This document shows positions 1 to 6,239 of a DNA stretch of 25,512 bases, in pieces. The stretch is taken from the IMG/VR virus record IMGVR_UViG_3300035670_001152, positions 1 through 25,512 of that record; one strand, 5' to 3'. The notes under the pieces were generated by a model. That model searched no databases. It was not told where the DNA came from and worked only from the letters and a program-made list of their open reading frames with translations. Made by a program: the position numbers and the translations under genes. The stretch is from a virus. Numbering within the stretch: the stretch's first letter is position 1; every line of letters starts with the position of its first letter.

Positions 1-969
1 CTGGATAAACGCCCAGACGGCGGCCAGCGCAGGTTGGAGCGTGCCGGTCCAGAACGCGCTCAACGCGGCAATCGCCACGGGCAGATTTTCGCCCAGCCAG
101 GCAAACAGCGTGGTCAGCGCTGGTACGACCGTGGTGATCAGGAAGTTGGCCAGCCCCTGCGCCGCCGTGATCAGCGTCGGGCCCAGCTGTTGCGCCAGTT
201 GTCCCAGCGCCGGCAGCAGGGCCGCGCCCACCTCCTCCTTGACGTTTCCCAGGGTGTTTTTCAAAATGTCCATCTGCCCTGCGAACGTCTCCCCCGCCGC
301 CCGCGCCGAGCCGCCGAACTGCGTCTCCAGTTCGGCCAGGATGATCTTCTGGGCGCCCATGATGTCGCCCGCCTCAGTCATGGTTTTGATCTGCTCCTGC
401 TGCGCGTCGCTGAACTGGACGCCGACACGCGACAGAGCGCTCAGGCCCTCGGCCGGATCATTCAGAGCCTTGCCCAGTTGGATGGCCGCCGATTGCACAT
501 CGGTCCCCATAGCCTGGCTCATGTTCAGCATCGTCTCCGTGGCCTGGGGGAAGATGTCCGAGCCGATCTTGGTGAAGGTGAGAAGCATGGATTGACCGGC
601 GATGATCGCCTCGTCTTCAAAGCGCGTGACCTGGCTCAAACTGTCAGCGATTGCGGTGACGCTCTCCGAGGTCATGCCGCTGACGCCCTGCGTGCTGGCC
701 AGCACTGCGTTCAGCTGCGCCATCGCCTCCTCTGCCGCTATCGCCTCCCCCACGCTGTCACTGAGCACCTTGCCCAGCGCCAACGCGCCCGCGCCGGCCG
801 CGGCCACGCCGCCCACCACGCCCACCTTCATGGCTGTGCCCAATGCCTGGCCAACGCCGCCCAGCTTGTGCATGGTCGCGGAGACGCCGGAGAGCTTCTG
901 CTGCGCCTCCTGCACGTCCGCGCCCACTTTTACCATCAACTGCGCTGCTGTTTGCACGCCGCCGAACAT
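1..969 (-). CDS. Phage tail tape measure protein (N-terminal part, runs off the window)
   Basis: The 323 visible codons are open to the window edge. The protein begins MFGGVQTAAQLMVKVGADVQ, followed by an Ala/Gly-rich hydrophobic stretch (about residues 45-70) and a long helical region with FEDEAIIAGQSML, AIQLGKALNDP and QFGGSARAAGETFAGQMDIL. That succession is typical of TP901-type tape measure proteins, which set tail length and fill the tail tube. A second hydrophobic segment (ANFLITTVVPALTTLFAWLG) starts before the edge, as expected for the membrane-interacting part. The start ATG at 969 has AGGTGG just upstream. It follows the frameshifting chaperone pair, the standard siphovirus position. 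The C-terminal part is not visible. Confidence 0.93.
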   Translation of the reverse strand, partial: MFGGVQTAAQLMVKVGADVQEAQQKLSGVSATMHKLGGVGQALGTAMKVGVVGGVAAAGAGALALGKVLSDSVGEAIAAEEAMAQLNAVLASTQGVSGMTSESVTAIADSLSQVTRFEDEAIIAGQSMLLTFTKIGSDIFPQATETMLNMSQAMGTDVQSAAIQLGKALNDPAEGLSALSRVGVQFSDAQQEQIKTMTEAGDIMGAQKIILAELETQFGGSARAAGETFAGQMDILKNTLGNVKEEVGAALLPALGQLAQQLGPTLITAAQGLANFLITTVVPALTTLFAWLGENLPVAIAALSAFWTGTLQPALAAVWAFIQ

Positions 970-994
970 AGGCCACCTACTTTCAACTCCACGC

Positions 995-1011
995 GCTAAC
1001 AACCGATTAGC
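995..1011 (-). promoter_or_regulatory. 17-bp dyad element, copy 1 of 12
   Basis: The coding strand reads GCTAATCGGTTGTTAGC, with perfect 5-bp arms. The TAA of the first arm (1007-1009) is the stop codon of the chaperone extension. GCGCGTGGAG follows, and the tape measure start lies 25 nt further on. Confidence 0.75.
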
Positions 1012-1249
1012 GCCTGTTCCGCCGCGCCATCACCATGCGGTGATCGGCCCGTGCATGTTCCATTGCTTGCTCTCGTGTTAGCTTTTGGCCCTCCATGCGC
1101 CGGTTGATGTATCCATCGACCTGCGCCTTGGCACGCCACAAGGCCAATTCGCCCGCGCCCATGCGCATTTCCATCTCTGTCAACGTCATGCCGCCCAAAT
1201 CCCGGCACAGCTCCATCTTGAACAATAGATCGCTGTGCGGGTCTAGGAT
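1007..1249 (-). CDS. Tail assembly chaperone, frameshift extension (gpT-like)
   Basis: This frame has no convincing start of its own: the first candidate is a TTG at 1225 without a clear ribosome binding site. It is open from the slippery heptamer of the preceding gene. A -1 slip adds 80 residues (ILDPHSDLLFKMELCRDLGG onwards), giving a fusion of about 193 residues. The segment LTEMEMRMGAGELALWRAKA resembles the downstream half of chaperone pairs such as lambda gpG-gpGT, which coat the tape measure protein during tail assembly. It lies between the upstream chaperone frame and the tape measure gene, the diagnostic position. The stop falls inside dyad element copy 1. Confidence 0.82.
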   Translation of the reverse strand: MLDPHSDLLFKMELCRDLGGMTLTEMEMRMGAGELALWRAKAQVDGYINRRMEGQKLTREQAMEHARADHRMVMARRNRR

Positions 1250-1587
1250 TTTCCCCGCGCAGCGTCCTGCGCGGCCTGTGTCAACCCATTGATCTCCATG
1301 ATGCGCTGGCTGGCGCGCACGATCACCGCGCCGCTGGTTTCCAACAGCTCAGGAATGTCGGCCTCGGTGAACACCGGATCGACGCAGCCCATGATGAACA
1401 GCTTGACCAGCATGTTCGGGTCTCGTGACGCCTGATCAGGGTTGGCGCCCTGAAACAGATCCATCATCTCCTGTGTTCTGCCCACAGGCCACTCGCCCAG
1501 CAGGATCGATCCGCCCCATTCCGGGACCTCAAATTCTGCCGTGCGTAGTCCAGCCTTCAACACTTCTTTCTTGGTCAATCGTGCCAT
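1243..1587 (-). CDS. Tail assembly chaperone, upstream product (gpG-like)
   Basis: A 114-residue protein starting MARLTKKEVLKAGLRTAEFE. AAAGGA lies 7 nt before the ATG. Size, position between tail tube and tape measure genes, and a slippery site four codons before its stop identify it as the unshifted chaperone. The recurring text EFEVPEWGGSILLGEW matches the start of many siphovirus chaperones (modified tail-tube-like beta fold, by family knowledge). It is expected to work with the frameshifted fusion at a fixed ratio to load and protect the tape measure protein. It has no detectable catalytic motif. Confidence 0.85.
   Translation of the reverse strand: MARLTKKEVLKAGLRTAEFEVPEWGGSILLGEWPVGRTQEMMDLFQGANPDQASRDPNMLVKLFIMGCVDPVFTEADIPELLETSGAVIVRASQRIMEINGLTQAAQDAARGKS
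1249..1255 (-). other. Programmed -1 ribosomal frameshift site (GGGAAAA)
   Basis: The coding strand reads CGG GGA AAA TCC TAG in the chaperone frame. The heptamer G GGA AAA is a canonical X XXY YYZ slippery sequence in the correct phase. A -1 slip leads directly into the downstream frame, which is open for 80 more codons to 1007. The zero-frame stop is only two codons beyond the site. Confidence 0.88.
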
Positions 1588-1601
1588 AGTTAGGTCCTTT
1601 C

Positions 1602-2000
1602 CTACGAGCTCAGACTTTTGAGACGACGGAGCTCGCCATTACCTTTGAAAGTGTAGCCCACTCTGCCCAAGCTATCGAAGCCCGAGCCGGGCTGAATGCC
1701 AACGATCAAGGCGTTTCCCACATAGGTGAAATTCTCGTTCATCGCGAAACTCAGGGAGATTGGAGTGCCGGCGAGGAAGTTGTCCCAGAGTACATTGTGT
1801 TCGCTCTCCTTCATGTAGCAGCCCTCGAACGAACCAGACCACTCGTTGATCCCACCGTCGGGGAGACCCCAAGGCGAGCCGAACGAGCCGACAGTTAGCT
1901 CCACCGACGAAGTGTCTAGAGTCCACGATGTGATGTTCCCGATGGGCACGTCGTTGTCAACCGAGAGGACGTATCCCGCAGTGCCGCTGATTACACCCAT
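1602..2000 (-). CDS. Tail tube-like protein, paralogue 2
   Basis: A 132-residue protein beginning MGVISGTAGYVLSVDNDVPI. It aligns along its length with the next gene upstream: shared pattern ISGT-G, GN-(T/K)-W-LD, (S/A)FGS-W-L-D-GI-EWSGS-EG, LW, F-LG or F-G, and a C-terminal Y-FKG-G-L. This is the usual layout of small siphovirus major tail (tube) proteins, which form hexameric rings. AAGAGA precedes the ATG. A strong terminator-like hairpin separates it from its paralogue, so it may be made in lower amounts. It could be a minor tail or tube-decorating variant rather than the main tube subunit. Confidence 0.75.
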   Translation of the reverse strand: MGVISGTAGYVLSVDNDVPIGNITSWTLDTSSVELTVGSFGSPWGLPDGGINEWSGSFEGCYMKESEHNVLWDNFLAGTPISLSFAMNENFTYVGNALIVGIQPGSGFDSLGRVGYTFKGNGELRRLKSLSS

Positions 2001-2018
2001 TGTCTCTTTTCCAGGTGC

Positions 2019-2049
2019 AAAAGGGGCCAGCCGCGCGGCCGGCCCCTTT
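2019..2049 (-). terminator. Intrinsic terminator between the tail tube paralogues
   Basis: On the coding strand AAAGGGGCC (2049-2041) pairs with GGCCCCTTT, and the intervening 12 bases, which contain CCGCGCGG, can pair further. The stem ends in a short T run (TTTTG). It sits in the 66-bp gap between two genes in the same direction, so it probably acts as a partial terminator that lowers expression of downstream tail genes. Confidence 0.65.
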
Positions 2050-2066
2050 GCTGCCTGGGCCAGCCG

Positions 2067-2456
2067 CTACACCCGGGTCAGCGGCCCGTGGCCCTTGAAC
2101 GAATAGTTCGCCGCGCCCAGCCCATCGAAGGAGAGGCTCGGCGAGTGCCCGGTGATGACGGCAGTGCCGTGGAAGTAGTCAGCGGTGCCGAGGTAGAACG
2201 CCATGATCACTTTGGTCCCGCCCGTGAGGGCGCTCCACAACGCGGTCTGCTGCGCATCGGTGTCGTCGTAGTTCCCCTCGCACGACCCTGACCACTCCTT
2301 GATGCCGCTGTCCGTCAGGCGCCAGGATGAGCCAAACGCGCTGGCGTCCAGCTCGCCGGCGGCTACATCCAGGCTCCAGGTTTTCAGGTTGCCCACGACA
2401 GTGCCGGCCGTTCCACCGTATGCCACACTGCCCATGGTGCCGCTAATGACGGCCAT
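2067..2456 (-). CDS. Tail tube-like protein, paralogue 1 (likely major tail protein)
   Basis: A 129-residue protein, MAVISGTMGSVAYGGTAGTV onwards, with the EWSGSCEGNYDDTDAQQTALW core and a NYSFKGHGPL end shared with the following gene. This matches small phage tail tube subunits with one beta-sandwich domain. The start ATG overlaps the end of the glycosyltransferase gene by 14 nt and has GGAGG about 7 nt upstream, inside that gene. Being first of the pair and upstream of the terminator, it is the better candidate for the abundant tube subunit. Confidence 0.78.
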   Translation of the reverse strand: MAVISGTMGSVAYGGTAGTVVGNLKTWSLDVAAGELDASAFGSSWRLTDSGIKEWSGSCEGNYDDTDAQQTALWSALTGGTKVIMAFYLGTADYFHGTAVITGHSPSLSFDGLGAANYSFKGHGPLTRV

Positions 2457-3657
2457 GTCTGTTACCTCCGTTATTCAGGTCCTCCAGGACATCGACCAGC
2501 GTCGGGCGCCAGTAGTCCCGGACGAGCACGTCCCAGTCGAACTCTTCATGGATTGCCCAACTGGTCGCTTCACGTTTGCTGCGCAGCGTGCCGTTGGAGA
2601 GGGCCCGCCTCTCGGCCGTCAGCTGCAACATCGCCTCGGCAATCCCTGGCACGTTCGGGACCGCCTGCCAACTGTCCTGGTAAGTCCAGTCGAGGCGCTC
2701 CGGCTCTACCGCAACGCCCCACCGCACCAGCTCAGGCATTGAAGTGAAATTCGTAACGACCACCGGTGCGCCGCACGCCTGCGCCTCGACGATCGGAATT
2801 CCAAACCCTTCCCCGCGGCTTGGTCCCAGGTACACGTCCGCTGCGTTGTACATCAGGGCCAGATACCGCTGGTCATAGTCCCCGATCCATAGCTTGTACC
2901 GGTTCGGGAACCGCACGTAGTCGCTCAGCCCCATCGCCTTCACCACCGCGCCCAGATCCCCGCCTCCCAGCGTCTTGCTGTAGTCCGCATGGATGTATAG
3001 CAAGGCCGGCTGCGGCAGTTTGGGCAGCGCCTCCTTGAAGGCGAGGAGGGTCTCTACAAACCCTTTTCGACTGGGCCAGCCCTTGTTGGCTGAGACCATG
3101 ACTCCGAGCCAAGCCGCATCTTCGCACATTTTGGTGCGAAACTCGCGCACTTGGTCATCGGGCAGGATCTTGAACGTGTCCACCTCCACGCCGTGAGGGA
3201 TGTACACGTTCGGCACGCCGGCCTCTTCCAGCTTCTCCCGGCCAAACTTGGCGTAGGTGATCGGCAGGTACGCAGCCTTGGCCGGTTTGACCACGATCTC
3301 CGGGGCCGGGTCGTGATCCACCGGCAGCCATGGCAGCCACTTCGTCTCGCCCAGATCATCCACCACCTTCGGCTGGATCACCCAGATGTCAATCAGGGTG
3401 ACCAGGATGTCAGCGCGAAAATGTTCGCAGTGCGCCCCGTACATATCGTTTCCGTAGGGGTCCACCCCGCGCGGGTAGACCGGGATGTCACCCATCACCA
3501 TGCCGCCGCCCTCTAGGCCGAACCAGGCGAAGACGGCCACATCGTCTACCACATCCAGCTTCTTCAGGCGCGGCACCAGTGACCTTCCTTGCACGCCATA
3601 CCCCGACGCGCACCACGGCGCGTTGCTGGCATACATGATCCGTAACTTCTCTTTCAA
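2443..3657 (-). CDS. GT4-like glycosyltransferase (GT-B fold)
   Basis: A 404-residue protein. The N-terminal Rossmann half starts LRIMYASNAPWCASGYGVQG (donor- or acceptor-side glycine loop). The C-terminal half has VYLGPSRGEGFGIPIVEAQACG, in which E283 and E291 form the EX7E motif typical of GT4 enzymes that use nucleotide sugars. The conserved VPNVYIPHGVEVDTF region supports this. The start is taken as TTG at 3657, preceded by AAAGGAAG; an ATG eight codons in (3636) is possible. It sits between tail terminator and tail tube genes, overlapping the latter, so it is co-expressed with virion genes. A role in glycosylating a virion protein is inferred; substrate and sugar are unknown. Confidence 0.85.
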   Translation of the reverse strand: MKEKLRIMYASNAPWCASGYGVQGRSLVPRLKKLDVVDDVAVFAWFGLEGGGMVMGDIPVYPRGVDPYGNDMYGAHCEHFRADILVTLIDIWVIQPKVVDDLGETKWLPWLPVDHDPAPEIVVKPAKAAYLPITYAKFGREKLEEAGVPNVYIPHGVEVDTFKILPDDQVREFRTKMCEDAAWLGVMVSANKGWPSRKGFVETLLAFKEALPKLPQPALLYIHADYSKTLGGGDLGAVVKAMGLSDYVRFPNRYKLWIGDYDQRYLALMYNAADVYLGPSRGEGFGIPIVEAQACGAPVVVTNFTSMPELVRWGVAVEPERLDWTYQDSWQAVPNVPGIAEAMLQLTAERRALSNGTLRSKREATSWAIHEEFDWDVLVRDYWRPTLVDVLEDLNNGGNRHGRH

Positions 3658-3675
3658 TTCAGCTTCCTTTCTCGC

Positions 3676-3692
3676 GCTAACAAGCCGTTATC
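3676..3692 (-). promoter_or_regulatory. 17-bp dyad element, copy 2 of 12
   Basis: The coding strand reads GATAACGGCTTGTTAGC, two nt after the TGA stop of the tail terminator gene. The follower is the variant GCGCGAGAAAGGAAG, whose AAGGAAG serves the TTG start at 3657. Confidence 0.75.
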
Positions 3693-3693
3693 G

Positions 3694-4113
3694 TCAGGTG
3701 GGACGCACGTCGACCCGGAACAACGCGCCGTAATGCTGGTATGTCTTTCCCGCATCGACCTCCACATATTCCACGTCCGACTCTCGCCGCAACCGCACTT
3801 GCGTCCAGCCCGTCACACTCAGCGGCTTGTCCGTCAGCAGCGCATCGATCCGCTCGGCCATCTGCGCCGCCCGCAGGCCGGACGTGCTGGCGTCCACCGC
3901 CTTCACCAGGTACACCAGGCTGCGCGCGTCCCTAGCGGCAAACGTGTAACTGTCCGTCCCGGCCTGCTGCTGATAGACCACATACGGCTCCACGCTGCCC
4001 TGCGGCGCCTGAAAACGATACACGCCCGTGCAGCCCAGCGTGCCCAGGGTCCCGGCCGTGCCCGTCAGGTCTGCCGCCAGCCTGGTGTAGAGTGCCGTGT
4101 CGACCGCTCTCAT
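3694..4113 (-). CDS. Tail terminator / completion protein (DUF3168-like)
   Basis: A 139-residue protein beginning MRAVDTALYTRLAADLTGTA, with VYRFQAPQGSVEPYVVYQQ and a C-terminal beta region ending YGALFRVDVRP. This combination (LYxRLxxD near the start, APQG...PYVVYQ in the middle) is characteristic of DUF3168 tail completion proteins, which cap the tail tube at the head-proximal end. It starts with AGGAG eight nt upstream and overlaps the stop of the gp10-like gene by 4 nt (ATGA), so it is translationally coupled. Confidence 0.8.
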   Translation of the reverse strand: MRAVDTALYTRLAADLTGTAGTLGTLGCTGVYRFQAPQGSVEPYVVYQQQAGTDSYTFAARDARSLVYLVKAVDASTSGLRAAQMAERIDALLTDKPLSVTGWTQVRLRRESDVEYVEVDAGKTYQHYGALFRVDVRPT

Positions 4114-4451
4114 CGGCTGATCTCCTGTAGCATCTGCTTCATGGCCTCGATATAGGCCGGCGCCACCGCCTCAGCTGCGGGCGTCATGTAGGGCTGCGCG
4201 CTCATGCGCTTGGTGCCGTACTCCACGAAGGTGGCGTAGTCTGTGTGCGGGGCAATGATCCCGGTCAGCCCGCCATTCTCGAACTCCGTGCTGATCGAAT
4301 TCTTCAGCGCGCCCGTGTCCACCGGCACCCGGTTCTTGGCCTGGCCCTCCACGTCGAAGCTGGCCTTGCGCACCACCGCCGAGGCCCGATCCGGCATAGC
4401 CGCGGCGATCTCTGGGAAGCGGTCAAACTGGATCACCACCGTGGCGCTCAC
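4110..4451 (-). CDS. HK97 gp10-like head-tail / tail completion protein
   Basis: A 113-residue protein with the family signature NRVPVDTGALKNSIS in the middle and YATFVEYGTKRMSAQPYMTP near the C-terminus. HK97 gp10-like proteins join or complete the neck and tail of siphoviruses. It starts with GTG at 4451, preceded by GGAGG, and overlaps the preceding gene by 4 nt (GTGA). It is part of a tightly coupled run of connector genes. Confidence 0.88.
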   Translation of the reverse strand: MSATVVIQFDRFPEIAAAMPDRASAVVRKASFDVEGQAKNRVPVDTGALKNSISTEFENGGLTGIIAPHTDYATFVEYGTKRMSAQPYMTPAAEAVAPAYIEAMKQMLQEISR

Positions 4452-4807
4452 GCCCCCACCTCCGTGGCCACCACCCGCCGCGCCGTCTCCCAGGTGTGGG
4501 CAATCGCCGAGACGACCTCGAACGTCCGGCCATCGGCCACCACCCGATCCTTCGCCGTGATGTCCGTGGCGTAGGGAACCGTGATCACCCAGGCGTCGCT
4601 CTCCGTGATCCGGTCAGCGATCAGGCTCTCCGCGCCGCTCTCGCTGGCCGGCCACACCCGGCCGGAGACCGTCCCGGCCGCCGCCCACGTCTCCGTGTAG
4701 CCGCCCATGCCGTCAGCGATCAGCGTCTTGCGCGAGATCACACAGGTTCCGGTCATCGCCTGGGCCTGCACCGTCCGCATGTCCGCCAGTTCAGCCGCAC
4801 TCAACAT
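4448..4807 (-). CDS. Head closure / head-tail joining protein (SPP1 gp16-like)
   Basis: A 119-residue protein, MLSAAELADMRTVQAQAMTG, with GGYTETWAAAGTVSGRVWP and a C-terminal ITAKDRVVADGRTFEVVSAI. Small phage head-closure (stopper) proteins share this beta-barrel pattern, with a D-hydrophobic-hydrophobic-(V/A)DGRxFEV motif. Position immediately before the gp10-like gene supports the call. GTGGAG, contributed by dyad element copy 3, lies eight nt before the ATG. Confidence 0.75.
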   Translation of the reverse strand: MLSAAELADMRTVQAQAMTGTCVISRKTLIADGMGGYTETWAAAGTVSGRVWPASESGAESLIADRITESDAWVITVPYATDITAKDRVVADGRTFEVVSAIAHTWETARRVVATEVGA

Positions 4808-4823
4808 CGATCAAACTCCACGC

Positions 4824-4840
4824 GCTAACAACGTGTTATC
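4824..4840 (-). promoter_or_regulatory. 17-bp dyad element, copy 3 of 12
   Basis: The coding strand reads GATAACACGTTGTTAGC. The preceding T makes TGATAA, so the element supplies the upstream stop (TGA at 4839-4841). The GCGCGTGGAG follower contains the ribosome binding site for the head-closure gene. Confidence 0.78.
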
Positions 4841-5417
4841 ACGCCACATCGCCGCGCGTCATCAGCGAATAGCTCGGCTTGCTCAGCTTGTCGTAATACG
4901 TGGCCATCTCGCGGCAGTGCTCGAACCATTGCTGCCGGTCATAGGATGCGCCGTCCGCCGTGAACTTGTACAGGCTTGCTTTCTGGCCCATAAGTTCGCG
5001 CCAGCCGTCGGCCGCGGCCAGGGGCAGGTCGTAAGACCGGGCATCCACATACCGCGCGCTGCCCTTCTGATCCGCCGTGAACGTGAACACGCCGCGCAGG
5101 TAATCCGCGCTCCAGCCGGAGGAGATCGCCGAGCCGTTGGCGTCGTACAGCCGGAATGCCGCCGTGCCCGTAGCAGCCTCCTCCAGGTTCTCCCAGCCGG
5201 CCACGTGCACGCGATAGACCAGCGTGCCGCCGTCGTACTGTGGCGCTGGCTGAAGCTGGCCCTGGCATACGTCCGTGCGGTAACTGTCCAGCAGAGTCAG
5301 CGCCTCCGCATCCGTCCACACGCTGCCCGCGCTGTCGTTTACCATCCTACGCCATCGGGTCAAGATGTTGGCCATCCCGGCCCGGGAACCGCTCGCAGCC
5401 GTCCCGATGATCGTCAT
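4839..5417 (-). CDS. Putative head-tail connector/adaptor protein
   Basis: A 192-residue protein with an N-terminal helical part (MANILTRWRRMVNDSAGSVW, then TDAEALTLLDSYRTDVCQGQ) and a beta-rich middle (LVYRVHVAGWENLEEAATGT, GVFTFTADQKGSARYV). The helical start and its position directly before the head-closure gene fit a portal-adaptor protein of the gp6/gp15 type. Sequence similarity is not obvious by eye, so the role rests mainly on context. The start ATG is at 5417, just after the stop of the previous gene. Confidence 0.55.
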   Translation of the reverse strand: MTIIGTAASGSRAGMANILTRWRRMVNDSAGSVWTDAEALTLLDSYRTDVCQGQLQPAPQYDGGTLVYRVHVAGWENLEEAATGTAAFRLYDANGSAISSGWSADYLRGVFTFTADQKGSARYVDARSYDLPLAAADGWRELMGQKASLYKFTADGASYDRQQWFEHCREMATYYDKLSKPSYSLMTRGDVA

Positions 5418-5418
5418 G

Positions 5419-6006
5419 TCAGCTCACCGTGATCGTAGTCGGGTTGCCGAAGTTGTATCCGCCCTTCGCCAACCACAGATAATACGTACCCGGATCCAGG
5501 TACACCGTGAACGTGCCTAGCGTGTCCGTCGTCGTGCTGGCCACCGTCGAAGCGCCGCCGCTGTCCGACGTGATCCACACCTCTACGCCGTCCAGAGGGT
5601 TGCTGTCGGTATCCGTCACCGTGTTCGTGTACGCCGTCGAACCGCCGCCAGCCAGCAGCGCCGGCAGCGTCGTGCTGGTGTCCTCTAGGATAGCCGCCAG
5701 ATCAACCTCCGCCGTACCGTCCCACTGGATCGTCCCGCTGCCCACAACAATATCGGCTACTGCCGGCGATGCCCCCGCCTGTTTACGCACGACAAACGAG
5801 TACACACCCGCCGCCGCCGCAGGCATGGACGCGCGGTAGATGCCGGTCGCTGTAGCCACCTCCGTCATGGCGATGTCGTAGTCGGTCCAGTTCGCCGCCC
5901 CAGGCGCTGTGAACGCGCTGCCGTTCCAGATTTGTCCGGTGGCATCGAACAGAAGAGCGTACAGGTTTACGCCAGTGGGATAGTTGATGATAAGCTCATT
6001 TCCCAT
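5419..6006 (-). CDS. Structural protein with C-terminal CarboxypepD/Ig-like beta domain
   Basis: A 195-residue protein. The N-terminal half (NYPTGVNLYALLFDATGQIW, then GIYRASMPAAAAGVYSFVVR) resembles the beta domain often seen in phage fibre or baseplate-associated proteins. A linker with AEVDLAAILEDTSTTLP follows. The last 70 residues (NTVTDTDSNPLDGVEVWITS, then GTFTVYLDPGTYYLWLAKGG) are a transthyretin-like/CarboxypepD_reg-like fold. Such domains decorate capsids or fibres and can bind surfaces. It lies between the fibre gene and the connector. The start ATG at 6006 has AGGTGA just upstream. Exact role unknown. Confidence 0.6.
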   Translation of the reverse strand: MGNELIINYPTGVNLYALLFDATGQIWNGSAFTAPGAANWTDYDIAMTEVATATGIYRASMPAAAAGVYSFVVRKQAGASPAVADIVVGSGTIQWDGTAEVDLAAILEDTSTTLPALLAGGGSTAYTNTVTDTDSNPLDGVEVWITSDSGGASTVASTTTDTLGTFTVYLDPGTYYLWLAKGGYNFGNPTTITVS

Positions 6007-6009
6007 GCG

Positions 6010-6099
6010 TCACCTGTCAGGTTCAGGAACCGGACTTGACGCCGCTTTGCACAAGCCCAGGACAAAGACAGACGCCAAGACAATCAGTAGCACTATCAT
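6010..6099 (-). CDS. 29-residue membrane microprotein
   Basis: A very short frame, MIVLLIVLASVFVLGLCKAA plus a short polar tail ending PVPEPDR. A single hydrophobic helix or signal anchor covers residues 2-16, with a Cys at 17. The ATG overlaps the stop of the previous microgene (ATGA), which suggests translational coupling. The stop lies just before the ATG of the next gene, whose ribosome binding site is in its last codons. Function unknown; a small membrane or lysis-related peptide is possible. Confidence 0.45.
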   Translation of the reverse strand: MIVLLIVLASVFVLGLCKAASSPVPEPDR

Positions 6100-6227
6100 T
6101 GCGGCTCGTCCTTCGTCGCTTCTGCGAGCAGTCGATTGATGAGCGCCTGCGCCCAAAGCTGCTCCGCCAACGTCATGGGCGTTTTGTTCAACAATGCGGC
6201 GAGCGCCTGAATCTCCTCTGTCGTCAT
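6096..6227 (-). CDS. 43-residue helical microprotein
   Basis: The frame MTTEEIQALAALLNKTPMTL continues to residue 43 as amphipathic helix with no membrane segment. GGAAGGAG stands seven nt before the ATG, a strong ribosome binding site, and the frame fills the gap between the fibre gene and the 29-residue membrane peptide. The two microgenes overlap by 4 nt. Function unknown. Confidence 0.5.
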   Translation of the reverse strand: MTTEEIQALAALLNKTPMTLAEQLWAQALINRLLAEATKDEPQ

Positions 6228-6239
6228 GTTTGCTCCTTC

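Noticed and set aside
34-999. Long plus-strand open frame (321 residues)
   Set aside because: It is the antisense of the tape measure gene; composition is Arg/His/Leu-rich shadow sequence and the minus strand encodes a recognisable protein.
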